A DNA stretch of 64,000 nt from an uncultured Pseudomonas sp. (lineage in GTDB: Bacteria; Pseudomonadota; Gammaproteobacteria; Pseudomonadales; Pseudomonadaceae). Location: positions 6,293 through 70,292 of the forward strand of contig NZ_CAMPHI010000025.1 of NCBI RefSeq assembly GCF_946885955.1, written 5' to 3'. The translations under genes and the position numbers were made by a program. The notes below the pieces were generated by a model. The model made no database searches. It saw only the letters and a program-made list of their open reading frames with translations, and was not told the origin of the DNA. Positions within the stretch are counted from its first letter, which is position 1; the number at the start of each line of letters is the position of its first letter. Below, in pieces: positions 40,196-49,137 of this stretch.

Positions 40196-41017
40196 ATGCA
40201 GACCTGCCGACGTGCTTTAGCCGTTTTACTCCTCAGTCTGCCGTTCGCGGCGATGGCCGAGGTTCCCGTGGTGGACAACAACGCCGAATATGGCGGTAGT
40301 TACCCACCCGAAGGTTACGGCACGTCCGGCGCCTACGTCGGGGGAGGGGCCACGGCCCCTGCCTCGGCGCAAGGCATGCTGTTCAGCCAGTTGCAGCAGA
40401 TGCAGCAGGAAATCGCGCAACTGCGCGGCATGCTCGAAGAGCAGCAGAACGAAATCCAACACCTCAAGCAAGAGAGCCTGGAGCGTTATCAGGAGCTCGA
40501 TAGACGCATGAGTGGTGCGGCAGCCGGTGCTGCGACCAACCAGAATTCTCCAGCCGATGGCGCCATTGACGCCAGCGGCGCGCCGGTCCCTCCTGTAGGG
40601 CAGGCACAACAAACCGCAGGTGGCGAGCAGTCGGCCGATCCAGCGAAGGAAAAGCTGTTCTACGATGCCGCTTTCGACCTGATCAAGGCCAAGGACTTCG
40701 ATAAGGCCAATCAGGCTTTCAGCGCTTTCCTGCGTAAGTATCCGAACAGTCAATACGCCGGCAACGCGCAGTATTGGCTGGGCGAAGTGAACCTGGCGCA
40801 GGGCAATCTGCAAGGCGCCGGTCAGGCGTTCGCCAAGGTCAGCCAGGCTTACCCGAGCCATGCCAAGGTACCCGATTCCTTGTTCAAGCTCGCCGATGTC
40901 GAGCAGCGTCTGGGCAATACCGACAAAGCCAAGGGCATCCTGCGCCAAGTGGTCGCCCAGTATCCGGGCAGTTCGGCCGCGCAATTGGCCCAGCGGGACT
41001 TGCAGCGCTTGCAGTAA
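40196..41017 (+). CDS. cpoB: Cell division coordinator CpoB (YbgF)
   Basis: 273 residues: signal peptide (A-M-A cleavage near residue 21), a trimerising coiled coil rich in Gln (about 60-105), a linker rich in Gly, Ala and Gln, then three tetratricopeptide repeats (about 150-270). It links PBP1B activity to Tol-driven outer-membrane constriction. It lies seven bases after pal, the last gene of the tol-pal operon, followed by a strong terminator. Confidence 0.93.
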   Translation: MQTCRRALAVLLLSLPFAAMAEVPVVDNNAEYGGSYPPEGYGTSGAYVGGGATAPASAQGMLFSQLQQMQQEIAQLRGMLEEQQNEIQHLKQESLERYQELDRRMSGAAAGAATNQNSPADGAIDASGAPVPPVGQAQQTAGGEQSADPAKEKLFYDAAFDLIKAKDFDKANQAFSAFLRKYPNSQYAGNAQYWLGEVNLAQGNLQGAGQAFAKVSQAYPSHAKVPDSLFKLADVEQRLGNTDKAKGILRQVVAQYPGSSAAQLAQRDLQRLQ

Positions 41018-41038
41018 AGGCTGAGCTGAGGATCGACG

Positions 41039-41063
41039 AACCCGCGCTTTGCGCGGGTTTTTT
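41039..41063 (+). terminator. Intrinsic terminator of the tol-pal operon
   Basis: Stem AACCCGCGC/GCGCGGGTT, loop TTT, T-run after it. Confidence 0.92.
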
Positions 41064-41474
41064 ATTAGCTATATCCCCGTCCTCAGGCATCGGCGCTTAA
41101 GTGGGGACTGGCTTCGTGGGGGGGCGCCGTGCGCACCAAGAATCTGCGCTGACGCTGGTGCGCATGGCGCGCCCTACGCATTGCGGCCTCTGCAAGCAGT
41201 GTCACTTTTCCCCGGGTAACCCATGCCGCATGTAATGGGTACATGGTCATTTTGTTACCTGCCATCCCTGGCGGCGGTTGTTCGACTCGTTGCTACGCGG
41301 CGCTAAGAATTCTCCCGGGGCGTTTTTATGGCCTGCCATCCCTGGCGGCCACCCTTCTGGCCGTCGCTGCGCGACGTTAAAAATTTCTCCCGGAAATTTT
41401 TTCGTATACAATTCGCGCCCCTTTTCCCGCAACGGAGGCGGATGGCCTGTTTAGCCGTCACGCCCGTGGCTGAT
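41064..41474. other. Intergenic region upstream of queE with two tandem repeat units
   Basis: No gene is supported here. Besides the 74-base repeat listed separately, there is a possible minus-10 element TACAAT (41407-41412) close to the end of the second unit, which could serve queE. A clear minus-35 was not found. The frame of queE is open back to 41328 but the upstream part is repeat sequence. Confidence 0.55.
41258..41403. repeat. Two tandem imperfect 74-base repeats upstream of queE
   Basis: Both units begin with CCTGCCATCCCTGGCGG (41258 and 41332, period 74) and share the later blocks CGTTGCTaCGCGgCG and TCTCCCGG plus a T-rich end. The second unit ends where the candidate queE promoter begins. 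The motif is rich in short palindromes and looks like a REP-type intergenic repeat. Confidence 0.75.
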
Positions 41475-42122
41475 ATGCAAGAAACCCTGCGCATTACCGA
41501 GATTTTCTACTCGCTGCAGGGCGAGACGCGCACCGCCGGCTTGCCGACTGTGTTCGTTCGCCTGACCGGCTGTCCTTTGCGTTGCCAATACTGCGACACC
41601 GCTTACGCATTCAGCGGCGGCGAGATCCAGTCACTGGATGCCATCGTCGAGCAGGTGGCCGGCTATAAGCCGCGCTACGTCTGCGTGACTGGCGGCGAGC
41701 CGTTGGCTCAACCCAATTGCATTCCCTTGCTCGAGCGCCTGTGCGACGCCGGCTATGAGGTGTCGCTGGAAACCAGCGGCGCCCTGGATGTTTCGGCGGT
41801 CGATCCGCGGGTGAGCAAGGTGCTGGACCTGAAAACGCCGGGCTCGGCGGAAGTGGGGCGCAACCGCTACGAGAATATCGAGTTGTTGACGCCCAACGAC
41901 CAGGTCAAGTTCGTCATCTGCTCGCGCGAAGACTATGACTGGGCGGTAAGCAAACTGATCCAGTACCGATTGGACAAGCGCGCCGGCGAAGTGCTGATGT
42001 CGCCCAGTCATCACGAGCTGGATGCGCGTTCCCTAGCCAACTGGATAGTCGCCGACAATCTGCCTGTGCGCCTGCAGATGCAGTTGCACAAGATTCTCTG
42101 GAACGACGAGCCAGGTCATTGA
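41475..42122 (+). CDS. queE: 7-carboxy-7-deazaguanine synthase QueE
   Basis: 215 residues, radical SAM enzyme that contracts CPH4 to CDG in queuosine/7-deazapurine synthesis. The cluster motif is C-P-L-R-C-Q-Y-C (C-x3-C-x2-C) near residue 33, and G-G-E-P lies near residue 75. The ATG at 41475 gives MQETLRITEIFYSLQGE, the conserved start. queC follows 110 bases later on the same strand. Confidence 0.94.
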   Translation: MQETLRITEIFYSLQGETRTAGLPTVFVRLTGCPLRCQYCDTAYAFSGGEIQSLDAIVEQVAGYKPRYVCVTGGEPLAQPNCIPLLERLCDAGYEVSLETSGALDVSAVDPRVSKVLDLKTPGSAEVGRNRYENIELLTPNDQVKFVICSREDYDWAVSKLIQYRLDKRAGEVLMSPSHHELDARSLANWIVADNLPVRLQMQLHKILWNDEPGH

Positions 42123-42232
42123 GCCATTGCGCGAAAGCGCTGCAGGGTTCGACCAAGTAAACATTTGCGATCTGAGCGGAGCCCCGGGGCACCCTGGCTG
42201 CCCCGCAGGTTCGAAAAAACGGGGTGTTATCG

Positions 42233-42907
42233 ATGAGCGATAAAAAAGCGCTGATTCTTCTGTCCGGTGGCCTGGATTCGGCCACCGTGGTGGCGTTGGC
42301 CAAGGCGCAGGGTTACAGCTGCTACAGCATGAGCTTCGACTACGGCCAGCGGCATCGCGCCGAGTTACAGGCCGCTGAGCGCGTGGCGCAGCAATTGGGC
42401 GTGGTCGAGCACAAGGTGGTCGGGATTAACCTCAACGGCATTGGCGGTTCCGCGCTGACCGACAGCAGCATCGATGTGCCGGAAACGCCGACCGAGGGTA
42501 TTCCGATTACCTACGTGCCGGCGCGCAATACGGTGTTTCTGGCGCTGGCTCTGGGTTGGGCCGAGGTGTTGGGCGCGCGGGATATTTTTATCGGCGTCAA
42601 CGCGGTGGATTACTCCGGCTACCCGGATTGCCGCGCGGAATTCATCGAGGCTTTCGAGCGCATGGCCAATCTGGCGACCCGTGCCGGTGTCGAGGGGCAG
42701 GGCTTTCGCATCCAGGCGCCGTTGCAGTACATGAGCAAGGCCGAGATCATTCAGGCGGGCATACAGCGCGGCGTCGACTATGGGTTGACGGTGTCTTGCT
42801 ATCAGGCCGATGCGGACGGCCGCGCATGCGGCAAGTGCGAGAGTTGCCGGCTGCGCGCAGCGGGATTCGCCAGCGCCGGTGTGGTCGATCCAACCCGCTA
42901 TCGCTAA
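42233..42907 (+). CDS. queC: 7-cyano-7-deazaguanine synthase QueC
   Basis: 224 residues, ATP-dependent conversion of CDG to preQ0. PP-loop S-G-G-L-D-S-A-T near residue 11, Y-V-P-A-R-N-T-V-F near residue 92, and the zinc site C-x8-C-G-K-C-x2-C near residue 192. The ATG at 42233 is chosen over a GTG nine bases upstream because it gives the conserved [13 protein letters not shown]. Confidence 0.95.
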   Translation: MSDKKALILLSGGLDSATVVALAKAQGYSCYSMSFDYGQRHRAELQAAERVAQQLGVVEHKVVGINLNGIGGSALTDSSIDVPETPTEGIPITYVPARNTVFLALALGWAEVLGARDIFIGVNAVDYSGYPDCRAEFIEAFERMANLATRAGVEGQGFRIQAPLQYMSKAEIIQAGIQRGVDYGLTVSCYQADADGRACGKCESCRLRAAGFASAGVVDPTRYR

Positions 42908-42924
42908 AAGTTTGTCGTTTTTTG

Positions 42925-42952
42925 TTGATTTAATGAATTAAATCAGTATCAT
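42925..42952 (+). promoter_or_regulatory. Sigma-70 type promoter of tRNA-Lys
   Basis: TTGATT (42925-42930), 16-base spacer, TATCAT (42947-42952), then the GC-rich discriminator GCGCAGCGCG, which is typical of stable-RNA promoters under stringent control. The tRNA begins 12 bases later. Confidence 0.65.
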
Positions 42953-42964
42953 GCGCAGCGCGTT

Positions 42965-43040
42965 GGGTCGTTAGCTCAGTTGGTAGAGCAGTTGGCTTTT
43001 AACCAATTGGTCGTAGGTTCGAATCCTACACGACCCACCA
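42965..43040 (+). tRNA. tRNA-Lys (anticodon TTT)
   Basis: 76 bases with encoded CCA. Acceptor GGGTCGT/ACGACCC, D-arm GCTCAGTTGGTAGAGC, anticodon loop CTTTTAA with anticodon at 42998-43000, T-arm GTAGGTTCGAATCCTAC. Nearly identical to E. coli tRNA-Lys. In P. aeruginosa the tRNA-Lys next to this region is an attachment site for genomic islands; here nadA follows directly, so the site is empty. Confidence 0.98.
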
Positions 43041-43064
43041 TATTTCCTTCCTCTGGGAGGCGCT

Positions 43065-43105
43065 AAAAGCCTGATGGCTCTGGAAAGGAGCTCTCGGGCT
43101 TTTTT
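43065..43105 (+). terminator. Terminator-like hairpin after tRNA-Lys
   Basis: AAAAGCCTGA (43065-43074) pairs with TCGGGCTTTT (43094-43103) and is followed by TT; the loop contains an inner GAGCTC. Confidence 0.7.
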
Positions 43106-43202
43106 GTGTCCGCTGCTTTTCCAGCCTTGGCGCGCTGTGCCCGTGTTGTCTGCGGGTATACTCGAGTTTCGCCGCTGCCAGACCTTCACAGGGCCCGATG
43201 AT

Positions 43203-44261
43203 ATGACGCAGATTTCCGAACGCCTTCTAGTCCAGGCCCACCTGGATGCCAAACAGCCCAAGCCGCTGACGCCCGAGCAGGAAGCGTTCTATCGCGCCGA
43301 AATCGCCGCCGAGCTGAAGAAGCAGAACGCCGTGTTGGTCGCTCATTACTACTGCGACCCGGTATTGCAGGCGCTCGCCGAAGAGACCGGCGGCTGCGTT
43401 TCCGATTCCCTGGAAATGGCGCGTTTCGGCAATGCCCATCCGGCGCAGACCGTGTTGGTCGCCGGGGTCAAGTTCATGGGCGAGACGGCGAAGATCCTCA
43501 ACCCGGAAAAGCGTGTGCTGATGCCTACTCTGGAGGCGACCTGCTCGCTCGACCTGGGCTGTCCGGTGGAGGAGTTCGCGGCGTTCTGCGATCAGCATCC
43601 GCAACGCACCGTGGTGGTCTATGCAAATACCTCGGCGGCGGTCAAGGCGCGCGCCGACTGGGTGGTGACCTCCAGCTGCGCGGTGGAGATCGTCGAACAT
43701 CTGATGGATAACGGCGAGAGCATCATCTGGGCGCCCGACCAGCATTTGGGGCGTTACATCCAGAACAAGACCGGTGCCGATATGCTGCTGTGGGACGGTG
43801 CCTGCATCGTCCATGAGGAATTCAAGGCCAAGCAGCTTGAGGATATGAAGGCGCTGTATCCCGATGCCGCGGTACTGGTGCATCCGGAGTCGCCGACCGC
43901 GGTGATCGAGTTGGCCGATGCGGTCGGTTCGACCAGCCAGCTGATCGCCGCCGCGCAAACCCTGCCGAACAAGATGTTTATCGTCGCCACCGATCGCGGC
44001 ATTTTCTACAAGATGCAGCAGCTGTGCCCGGACAAGGAGTTCATCGAGGCGCCCACCGCCGGTAACGGCGCGGCCTGCCGCAGCTGTGCGCATTGCCCGT
44101 GGATGGCGATGAACACGCTGGAACGGACGCTCAGCTGCCTGCGCGAGGGCAGCAACGAGATATTCGTCGACCCGGCGCTGATTCCCAAGGCGATCAAGCC
44201 GCTCAAGCGCATGCTCGACTTCACCCAGGCGGCACGCCTGAAGCTGTCCGGTAACGCCTAG
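43203..44261 (+). CDS. nadA: Quinolinate synthase NadA
   Basis: 352 residues, 4Fe-4S enzyme that condenses iminoaspartate with DHAP to quinolinate for NAD synthesis. H-Y-Y-C-D-P-V near residue 47, cluster cysteines in [14 protein letters not shown], and [10 protein letters not shown] near residue 297. The ATG at 43203 gives [14 protein letters not shown]; the frame is open upstream into the tRNA terminator. Confidence 0.96.
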   Translation: MTQISERLLVQAHLDAKQPKPLTPEQEAFYRAEIAAELKKQNAVLVAHYYCDPVLQALAEETGGCVSDSLEMARFGNAHPAQTVLVAGVKFMGETAKILNPEKRVLMPTLEATCSLDLGCPVEEFAAFCDQHPQRTVVVYANTSAAVKARADWVVTSSCAVEIVEHLMDNGESIIWAPDQHLGRYIQNKTGADMLLWDGACIVHEEFKAKQLEDMKALYPDAAVLVHPESPTAVIELADAVGSTSQLIAAAQTLPNKMFIVATDRGIFYKMQQLCPDKEFIEAPTAGNGAACRSCAHCPWMAMNTLERTLSCLREGSNEIFVDPALIPKAIKPLKRMLDFTQAARLKLSGNA

Positions 44262-44299
44262 ACCACGCGGCCGGATGTAATCCGGAAGCGGCTTTGCTG

Positions 44300-44365
44300 G
44301 CGAGAATTCCCCGGATTTCATCCGGGCTACGAAGCACGCGTTGGCAGGGCGGACAAGCCTTCGGC
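44300..44365. repeat. Dispersed intergenic repeat, copy 1
   Basis: Holds CCGGATTTCATCCGG (a palindrome), GGCTACGAAGCACGCG and GGCGGACAAGCCTTCGGC (44348-44365). The last 18 bases recur exactly at 47803-47820. Confidence 0.7.
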
Positions 44366-44476
44366 CGTAGACCTTGCAGATGCACAGGGCTAACGATTAG
44401 GGCGCCAAGTTCGGATAAGGCTTGGCGCAAGCAATCCGCGGCCGCGTCCCCGGATTGCAGCCAAAGGCCTTGCTTG

Positions 44477-45910
44477 CTAGTGCATCATCTGCTGGATCAT
44501 GCGTTGATCTTCGATCAGCTCGCGTTGCCGCGCGTCGATACGTGAGGCCAGCTGGAAGTTGTTGCTGAGTCGGCGTTTGGCGAAGTCGAGTTGTTCGATG
44601 GCCTGGTCGTAGTCGCCAACCAGGGCGAAGAACTCGGCGCGGGCCTGGTGCAAGCCAATGGTATTGCCATTGAGGCCGCGGACTTCTGCGACCTGGTACC
44701 AGATGTCCGGGTCTTTGTCGCGGCGCTTGAGTAGTTGATCGAGCGCGCGTTCGGCATCCTGAGTCCGCCCCTGCTTGAGCAGCAGGTCGACGTGCGCCTG
44801 ATTGACTGGGTAGTTTTTCGGATACAGCTCGAGTAGCCGTTCGACCCGGCTCGCGGCCTCGGGCAGGCGGCTTGTCGCAAGGTCCGCATCGATTTGCGCC
44901 AGATTGTAGGCGATATCGTTTGGTGCTTTTTCCAGCAGCGGTTGCAGGGTCTCGCGCGCTTTCGCGGGTTGGCCACTTTTCACCTGGGCAATGGCCAGGC
45001 CGTAGCGGGCGGCATCGAGCCCGGGGTTTTCATCGAGCATGGCGCGGAAGCGTTTGGCGGCCAGGCCTGGGGTTTCCTCGTAGATCAGTTGCACGCGGGC
45101 GCGCATCAGCTGGTAGCGCAGGCTGTCGCTGGTGCCGCCATCCGCGTATTGCGCAGCGCGGTTGCGGGTGTCGGCAATACGCGATTCGGATACCGGGTGG
45201 GTCAGGAGAAATTCCGGCGGCATGCGATCGTAGCGGTACTGGCGCATCAGGCGCTCGAACATGCTCGGCATCGCGCGCGGGTCGTATCCGGCTTTTTCCA
45301 GGTTGACCAGGCCAATGCGGTCGGCCTCCTGTTCGTTCTGACGGGAAAAGCGCCGTTGTTCCTGTAGGGCGGCGGCCTGGGTCGAGGCGATTGCGGCAAC
45401 GCCCAGGTCACCGGCCCCAGCGGCCGCGGCGACGATGCCGGCAAGCATGCCGGCCATCACTGGAATCTGCATGCGCTGTTGGGCTTCCAGGCCGCGGGCG
45501 AAGTGGCGCTGCGACAAGTGGGCCAGTTCGTGGGCGATTACCGAGGCGTACTCGGCCTCGGTCTGGGCATAGAGAAACAGGCCGCCATTGACCCCGATGA
45601 TCCCGCCCGGTGCGGCGAAGGCGTTGATTTGCGGGCTGTCGAGCACTACGAATTCCAGGCGTCGATCCTGCACCTCGCTGGTTTCGCTGATGCGATAGAC
45701 GCTGCTCTCGATGAAATCCTTGAGCTGCGGGTCGGACAGTTGATGGACCTGTCCGCGAACCAGACTCAGCCAGGCGCGACCCAGCTGGTGTTCCTGCTGT
45801 GGCGAAACCAGCGCCGAGCTGGCGTCGCCGAGCGAGGGGAGGTCGCTGGCGGCAGTGGGGAGGGCGATCAGGCAGGCGAGCGTCAACAGGGTGGGGCGCA
45901 GAAAATTCAT
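44477..45910 (-). CDS. M48-family metalloprotease with TPR domain (BepA-like)
   Basis: 477 residues. Sec signal peptide (cleavage near A-A-S, residue 22), M48 protease domain with zinc motif H-E-L-A-H at 127-131 and third ligand Glu in N-E-Q-E-A-D-R-I-G near residue 196, then a C-terminal TPR region (about 280-470). This is the layout of BepA/YfgC, the periplasmic protease and chaperone that helps LptD assembly and removes stalled barrels. A hydrophobic Gly/Ala-rich loop lies between the two parts. Orthology to BepA is likely; proof is lacking. Confidence 0.87.
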   Translation of the reverse strand: MNFLRPTLLTLACLIALPTAASDLPSLGDASSALVSPQQEHQLGRAWLSLVRGQVHQLSDPQLKDFIESSVYRISETSEVQDRRLEFVVLDSPQINAFAAPGGIIGVNGGLFLYAQTEAEYASVIAHELAHLSQRHFARGLEAQQRMQIPVMAGMLAGIVAAAAGAGDLGVAAIASTQAAALQEQRRFSRQNEQEADRIGLVNLEKAGYDPRAMPSMFERLMRQYRYDRMPPEFLLTHPVSESRIADTRNRAAQYADGGTSDSLRYQLMRARVQLIYEETPGLAAKRFRAMLDENPGLDAARYGLAIAQVKSGQPAKARETLQPLLEKAPNDIAYNLAQIDADLATSRLPEAASRVERLLELYPKNYPVNQAHVDLLLKQGRTQDAERALDQLLKRRDKDPDIWYQVAEVRGLNGNTIGLHQARAEFFALVGDYDQAIEQLDFAKRRLSNNFQLASRIDARQRELIEDQRMIQQMMH

Positions 45911-46171
45911 GCACGGGGCTCGTGGTGTTCAAAGGCGTTACTGTAGCCGGGTACGCGCTCGCCTGGCCAGGGTCGTGCGGGCTTGGGTATCCTAAAGGGC
46001 CGTGACCGTTGCCGCGCAACCCGGGGTGGGGCGGGCGCTGTTATGGCGTGATACCGCGTTTCTCCCGCCGATTTGAAATAGCCGCGTGCCGTGCGCCTCG
46101 TGCCAGAGCTGGTGCCGACGCGGTCGCAATAAAACGACAACAGAGCCAGGGCCTGGATGAGGAGATATTGC

Positions 46172-46423
46172 ATGAAAGATGCGCAAGACTGGGCCAATGC
46201 TTTCGATGTGGAGCTGGATGCCAGCGGCCTGAATTGTCCGCTACCGCTGCTCAAGGCCAAACTGGAGCTGAATCGGTTGCCCAGTGGGGCGGTGCTCAAG
46301 GTCACCGCAACCGATGCCGGATCACAGCGCGACTTCCGTGTATTCGCGCAATTGGCCGGTCACGGGCTATTGCACGAGGAAGCCGAGGCCGGCGTTTACC
46401 GCTATTGGCTGCGCAAGGCTTGA
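46172..46423 (+). CDS. TusA-family sulfur-carrier protein
   Basis: 83 residues. The motif D-A-S-G-L-N-C-P-L-P-L-L-K near residue 17 carries the single active Cys that holds a persulfide. In P. aeruginosa the protein at this position (next to the M48 gene and a permease) has been tied to molybdenum-enzyme function and nitrate respiration; this one may serve the same. The ATG at 46172 follows GAGGAGATATTG. Confidence 0.88.
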   Translation: MKDAQDWANAFDVELDASGLNCPLPLLKAKLELNRLPSGAVLKVTATDAGSQRDFRVFAQLAGHGLLHEEAEAGVYRYWLRKA

Positions 46424-46461
46424 AGTATTTCAAGACGGTGTTTTCGGGCTAAGGGACATCC

Positions 46462-47532
46462 ATGCTTAACGTGTTGCGGGGCTGGTTTTATCGCTATTTT
46501 TCCGATGAGCAGGCGGTGGTTCTGGCGCTTTTGCTGGTGCTCGGTTTTGCCGTGGTGCTGGGGCTCGGCGGCATGCTCGCGCCGGTGCTCACGGGGCTGG
46601 TGCTGGCGTTCCTGATGCAGGGGATGGTCAGCGCGCTCGAACGCTTGCGTCTGCCGCCGATCATTGCAGTGTGGCTGGTGTTCATCCTGTTTATCGGCCT
46701 GCTGGCCCTGTGCATGCTGGTGCTGCTGCCATTGATCTGGCGGCAGTTGATTACCCTGTTCAACGAAGCGCCGCGCATGCTCGTTGAATGGCAGGCGTTA
46801 TTGTTGCTGCTGCCGGAGCGCTATCCCGAATTGATCAGCGATGCCCAGGTATTGCAGCTGATTGAATCGATCCGCGGTGAGCTGGGTACGTTCGGCCAAT
46901 TGGCGGTGTCGTTTTCCCTGTCCAGCCTGCCGCTATTGGTCAGCGTCATGATCTACCTGGTGTTGGTGCCGATTCTGGTGTTCTTCTTTCTCAAGGATCG
47001 CGAGCTGATCGGGCGCTGGTTCCGTGGCTACCTGCCGAGCGAGCGGCCCTTGATAACGCGAGTGTCGCGTGAAATGAACAAGCAGATCGCCAACTACATT
47101 CGCGGCAAGGTGATCGAAATCATTATTTGCGGCGTGGTCACCTACATCGCCTTCGCCGCCCTGGGCATCAACTACGCGGCGCTGCTCGCGCTGTTGGTCG
47201 GGCTGTCGGTAGTGGTGCCCTATATCGGCGCCGTGGTGGTGACGGTACCTGTGGCGCTGATCGGCTTGTTCCAGTGGGGCATGAGCGATCAGTTTCTCTA
47301 CCTGATGGTGGTTTACGGCGTGATCCAGGCGCTCGACGGCAACGTGCTGGTGCCGCTGCTGTTCTCCGAGGCGGTCAATTTGCATCCGGTGGCGATCATC
47401 TGCGCGGTTTTGCTGTTCGGCGGCCTGTGGGGCTTCTGGGGCGTGTTCTTCGCTATCCCGCTGGCGACCCTGTTCAAAGCGGTGATCGACGCGTGGCCGC
47501 GCACCGAACCGGCGGGATACAAAAGCCCGTAA
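46462..47532 (+). CDS. AI-2E family transporter (second PerM-like permease)
   Basis: 356 residues, seven or eight hydrophobic segments. It has the family C-terminal pattern S-E-A-V-N-L-H-P-V-A-I-I-C-A followed by G-G-L-W-G-F-W-G-V-F-F-A-I-P. It is a distant paralogue of the permease at 10858-11952. The substrate is unknown. It begins 38 bases after the TusA-like gene, so a two-gene operon is likely. Confidence 0.88.
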   Translation: MLNVLRGWFYRYFSDEQAVVLALLLVLGFAVVLGLGGMLAPVLTGLVLAFLMQGMVSALERLRLPPIIAVWLVFILFIGLLALCMLVLLPLIWRQLITLFNEAPRMLVEWQALLLLLPERYPELISDAQVLQLIESIRGELGTFGQLAVSFSLSSLPLLVSVMIYLVLVPILVFFFLKDRELIGRWFRGYLPSERPLITRVSREMNKQIANYIRGKVIEIIICGVVTYIAFAALGINYAALLALLVGLSVVVPYIGAVVVTVPVALIGLFQWGMSDQFLYLMVVYGVIQALDGNVLVPLLFSEAVNLHPVAIICAVLLFGGLWGFWGVFFAIPLATLFKAVIDAWPRTEPAGYKSP

Positions 47533-47864
47533 GCAGCGGCGGTTGGCTTATGTAAGGCCCTGCATCGCTTTTTGTAGACCCTATGTTTATACGTAGGATC
47601 TATGCGGGCGTAGGGTGGATGGCGCTTTATCCATCCACTAAACCAGCGATGCTGGAAGAAAACATGGCTCTGATAGATCCCATGTTCCTGCGCAATCTGG
47701 GATGGCGGCGACCCGGTCCCGGATTACGCTGCGCTTATCCAGGCTACGAGGCGTGCTTTTGTAGGGGGGATATAGCGAAGCTCTGTCCTGGCTCCCCAGG
47801 GTGGCGGACAAGCCTTCGGCATGTCCGCCCTACGATTCATGGCGAGAGCTGAGCGAGCTGGCAT
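47533..47864. repeat. Intergenic repeats between permease and bcp (copy 2 of dispersed repeat)
   Basis: 332 bases, no gene. GTGGATGG (47615-47622) faces CCATCCAC (47631-47638). Around 47720-47755 there is GGATTACGCTGCGCTTATCC and GGCTACGAGGCGTGC, related to the repeat at 44300. GGCGGACA-A-GCC-TTC-GGC-A-TGTCCGCC (47803-47829) is a strong hairpin whose first 18 bases equal 44348-44365; it may also terminate the two convergent genes. Confidence 0.7.
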
Positions 47865-48338
47865 TCAGCCTTTGTTCAAGGCCTGCGCCGCCGCCAGTAC
47901 TGCATCGACATGCCCTGGCACTTTCACCCCTCGCCATTCCTGGCGCAGTACGCCGTTCTTATCGATCAGGAAGGTGCTGCGGTCGACGCCCAGGTATTCC
48001 TTGCCGTAGAGCTTCTTCAGCTTGATCACATCGAACAGCTGGCACAGCGCTTCGTCTTTATCGGAGATCAGCTCGAACGGGAACTCCTGCTTGCACTTGA
48101 AGTTCTCGTGGGACTTCAAGCCATCCCGGGAGACACCGAAAATCACGGTGTTGGCGGCCTGGAAAGCCGGGTACTGGTCACGAAAACCCTGGCCTTCCGT
48201 GGTGCAGCCCGGCGTGCTGTCCTTCGGGTAGAAATACAGCACGATCTGCTGACCCTTGAGCGCGCTCAGCTGCACCTGCTGGCCGCTGGTGGCTTGTGCC
48301 TGGAAATCGGCAACCGCGGTATCGACTGCTACGGCCAT
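47865..48338 (-). CDS. bcp: Thioredoxin-dependent peroxiredoxin (Bcp/PrxQ type)
   Basis: 157 residues. The peroxidatic site reads Y-P-K-D-S-T-P-G-C-T-T-E-G-Q-G-F near residue 46. In standard PrxQ enzymes a second Cys follows five residues later (C-T-T-E-A-C); here that place is Gln, so the resolving Cys is absent or lies elsewhere (Cys occur in F-K-C-K and L-C-Q-L). It reduces peroxides with thioredoxin or another thiol. Downstream of gcvR on the same strand, 15 bases apart. Confidence 0.92.
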   Translation of the reverse strand: MAVAVDTAVADFQAQATSGQQVQLSALKGQQIVLYFYPKDSTPGCTTEGQGFRDQYPAFQAANTVIFGVSRDGLKSHENFKCKQEFPFELISDKDEALCQLFDVIKLKKLYGKEYLGVDRSTFLIDKNGVLRQEWRGVKVPGHVDAVLAAAQALNKG

Positions 48339-48352
48339 AAAAACATTCCTTT

Positions 48353-48910
48353 TTAAGGGTTCTGTGGGCGCCAGGGTTCGATCAGGGCGTCCAGGTTCAA
48401 CGCATCGGCGAAATCGAGGAACTGGTCGCGCAACCAGCTGATCTGCGTGCCAGCCGGCAGCGTCACGGTCAGGGTGGCGTTGAGCATGGTGCCGCCGGTC
48501 TGTGGCGCCAGGTAGGTATCGCAGGTGAGGTTTTCCAGCTCGACATGATGGTCGATGAAGAACTGGCACAGCTCATTGAGAATGTCGGGGCGGTAGGCCG
48601 CGCTGACGTAAGCGACATAGGGCAGCGCCTGGGGGCGAGCTTCCGATGCTGCGCTACGGATCACATTGACCGAGAAGCTGTGCTTCTTCGCCAGGGCGGG
48701 CAGGCTCGCCTCCAGGCGCGCCAGGGCGTCCCAGTTGCCGGAGATCTGTAGCACCAGGGCGCTGAAGTCGCCATGGCGGCTCAGGCGGGTGCTGACCACA
48801 GCACAACGGTTCTCATGGCTGGTGCGGCACAGGACGTTGGTCAGCTCCATGGCATTGGGGCCGAGCGCACTGATAAGGAGGAATTGTTCGCGAACTGGGG
48901 GGGTGGACAT
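48353..48910 (-). CDS. gcvR: GcvR-type ACT domain regulator
   Basis: 185 residues, two ACT domains in tandem (about residues 8-80 and 95-170), the layout of GcvR, the glycine-binding antagonist of GcvA at the glycine cleavage operon. The start [19 protein letters not shown] is conserved in Pseudomonas. No DNA-binding domain is visible, as expected. It is cotranscribed with bcp and divergent from dapA. Confidence 0.88.
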   Translation of the reverse strand: MSTPPVREQFLLISALGPNAMELTNVLCRTSHENRCAVVSTRLSRHGDFSALVLQISGNWDALARLEASLPALAKKHSFSVNVIRSAASEARPQALPYVAYVSAAYRPDILNELCQFFIDHHVELENLTCDTYLAPQTGGTMLNATLTVTLPAGTQISWLRDQFLDFADALNLDALIEPWRPQNP

Positions 48911-49137
48911 GCAACCTTCCTAAAGCGATTAACGCTCTGCGCACACGAAGTGCGTCAAGCAAAGGCGGAAGGGTAGCGAAAAGCGTAGCCCAGGGGAATG
49001 CTCATGGGTCGTCTGGGCGAGGATTGTTCGGTGCTTCGCACAGAAATTCTGGTTGTTCGAGAGCCTTGTACTTCGCTTGTGCAAGGCTGGTGGCGCCAGT
49101 ACCATTACCGCTCTCTTTTTCCGGCAGGAGCGGTTGC

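Noticed and set aside
42123..42232. Possible preQ1 riboswitch in front of queC (GGTTC followed by an A-run)
   Set aside because: In the preQ1-I pattern the A-rich tail follows the closing stem; here the A-run comes directly after GGTTC and no suitable stem closes around it.
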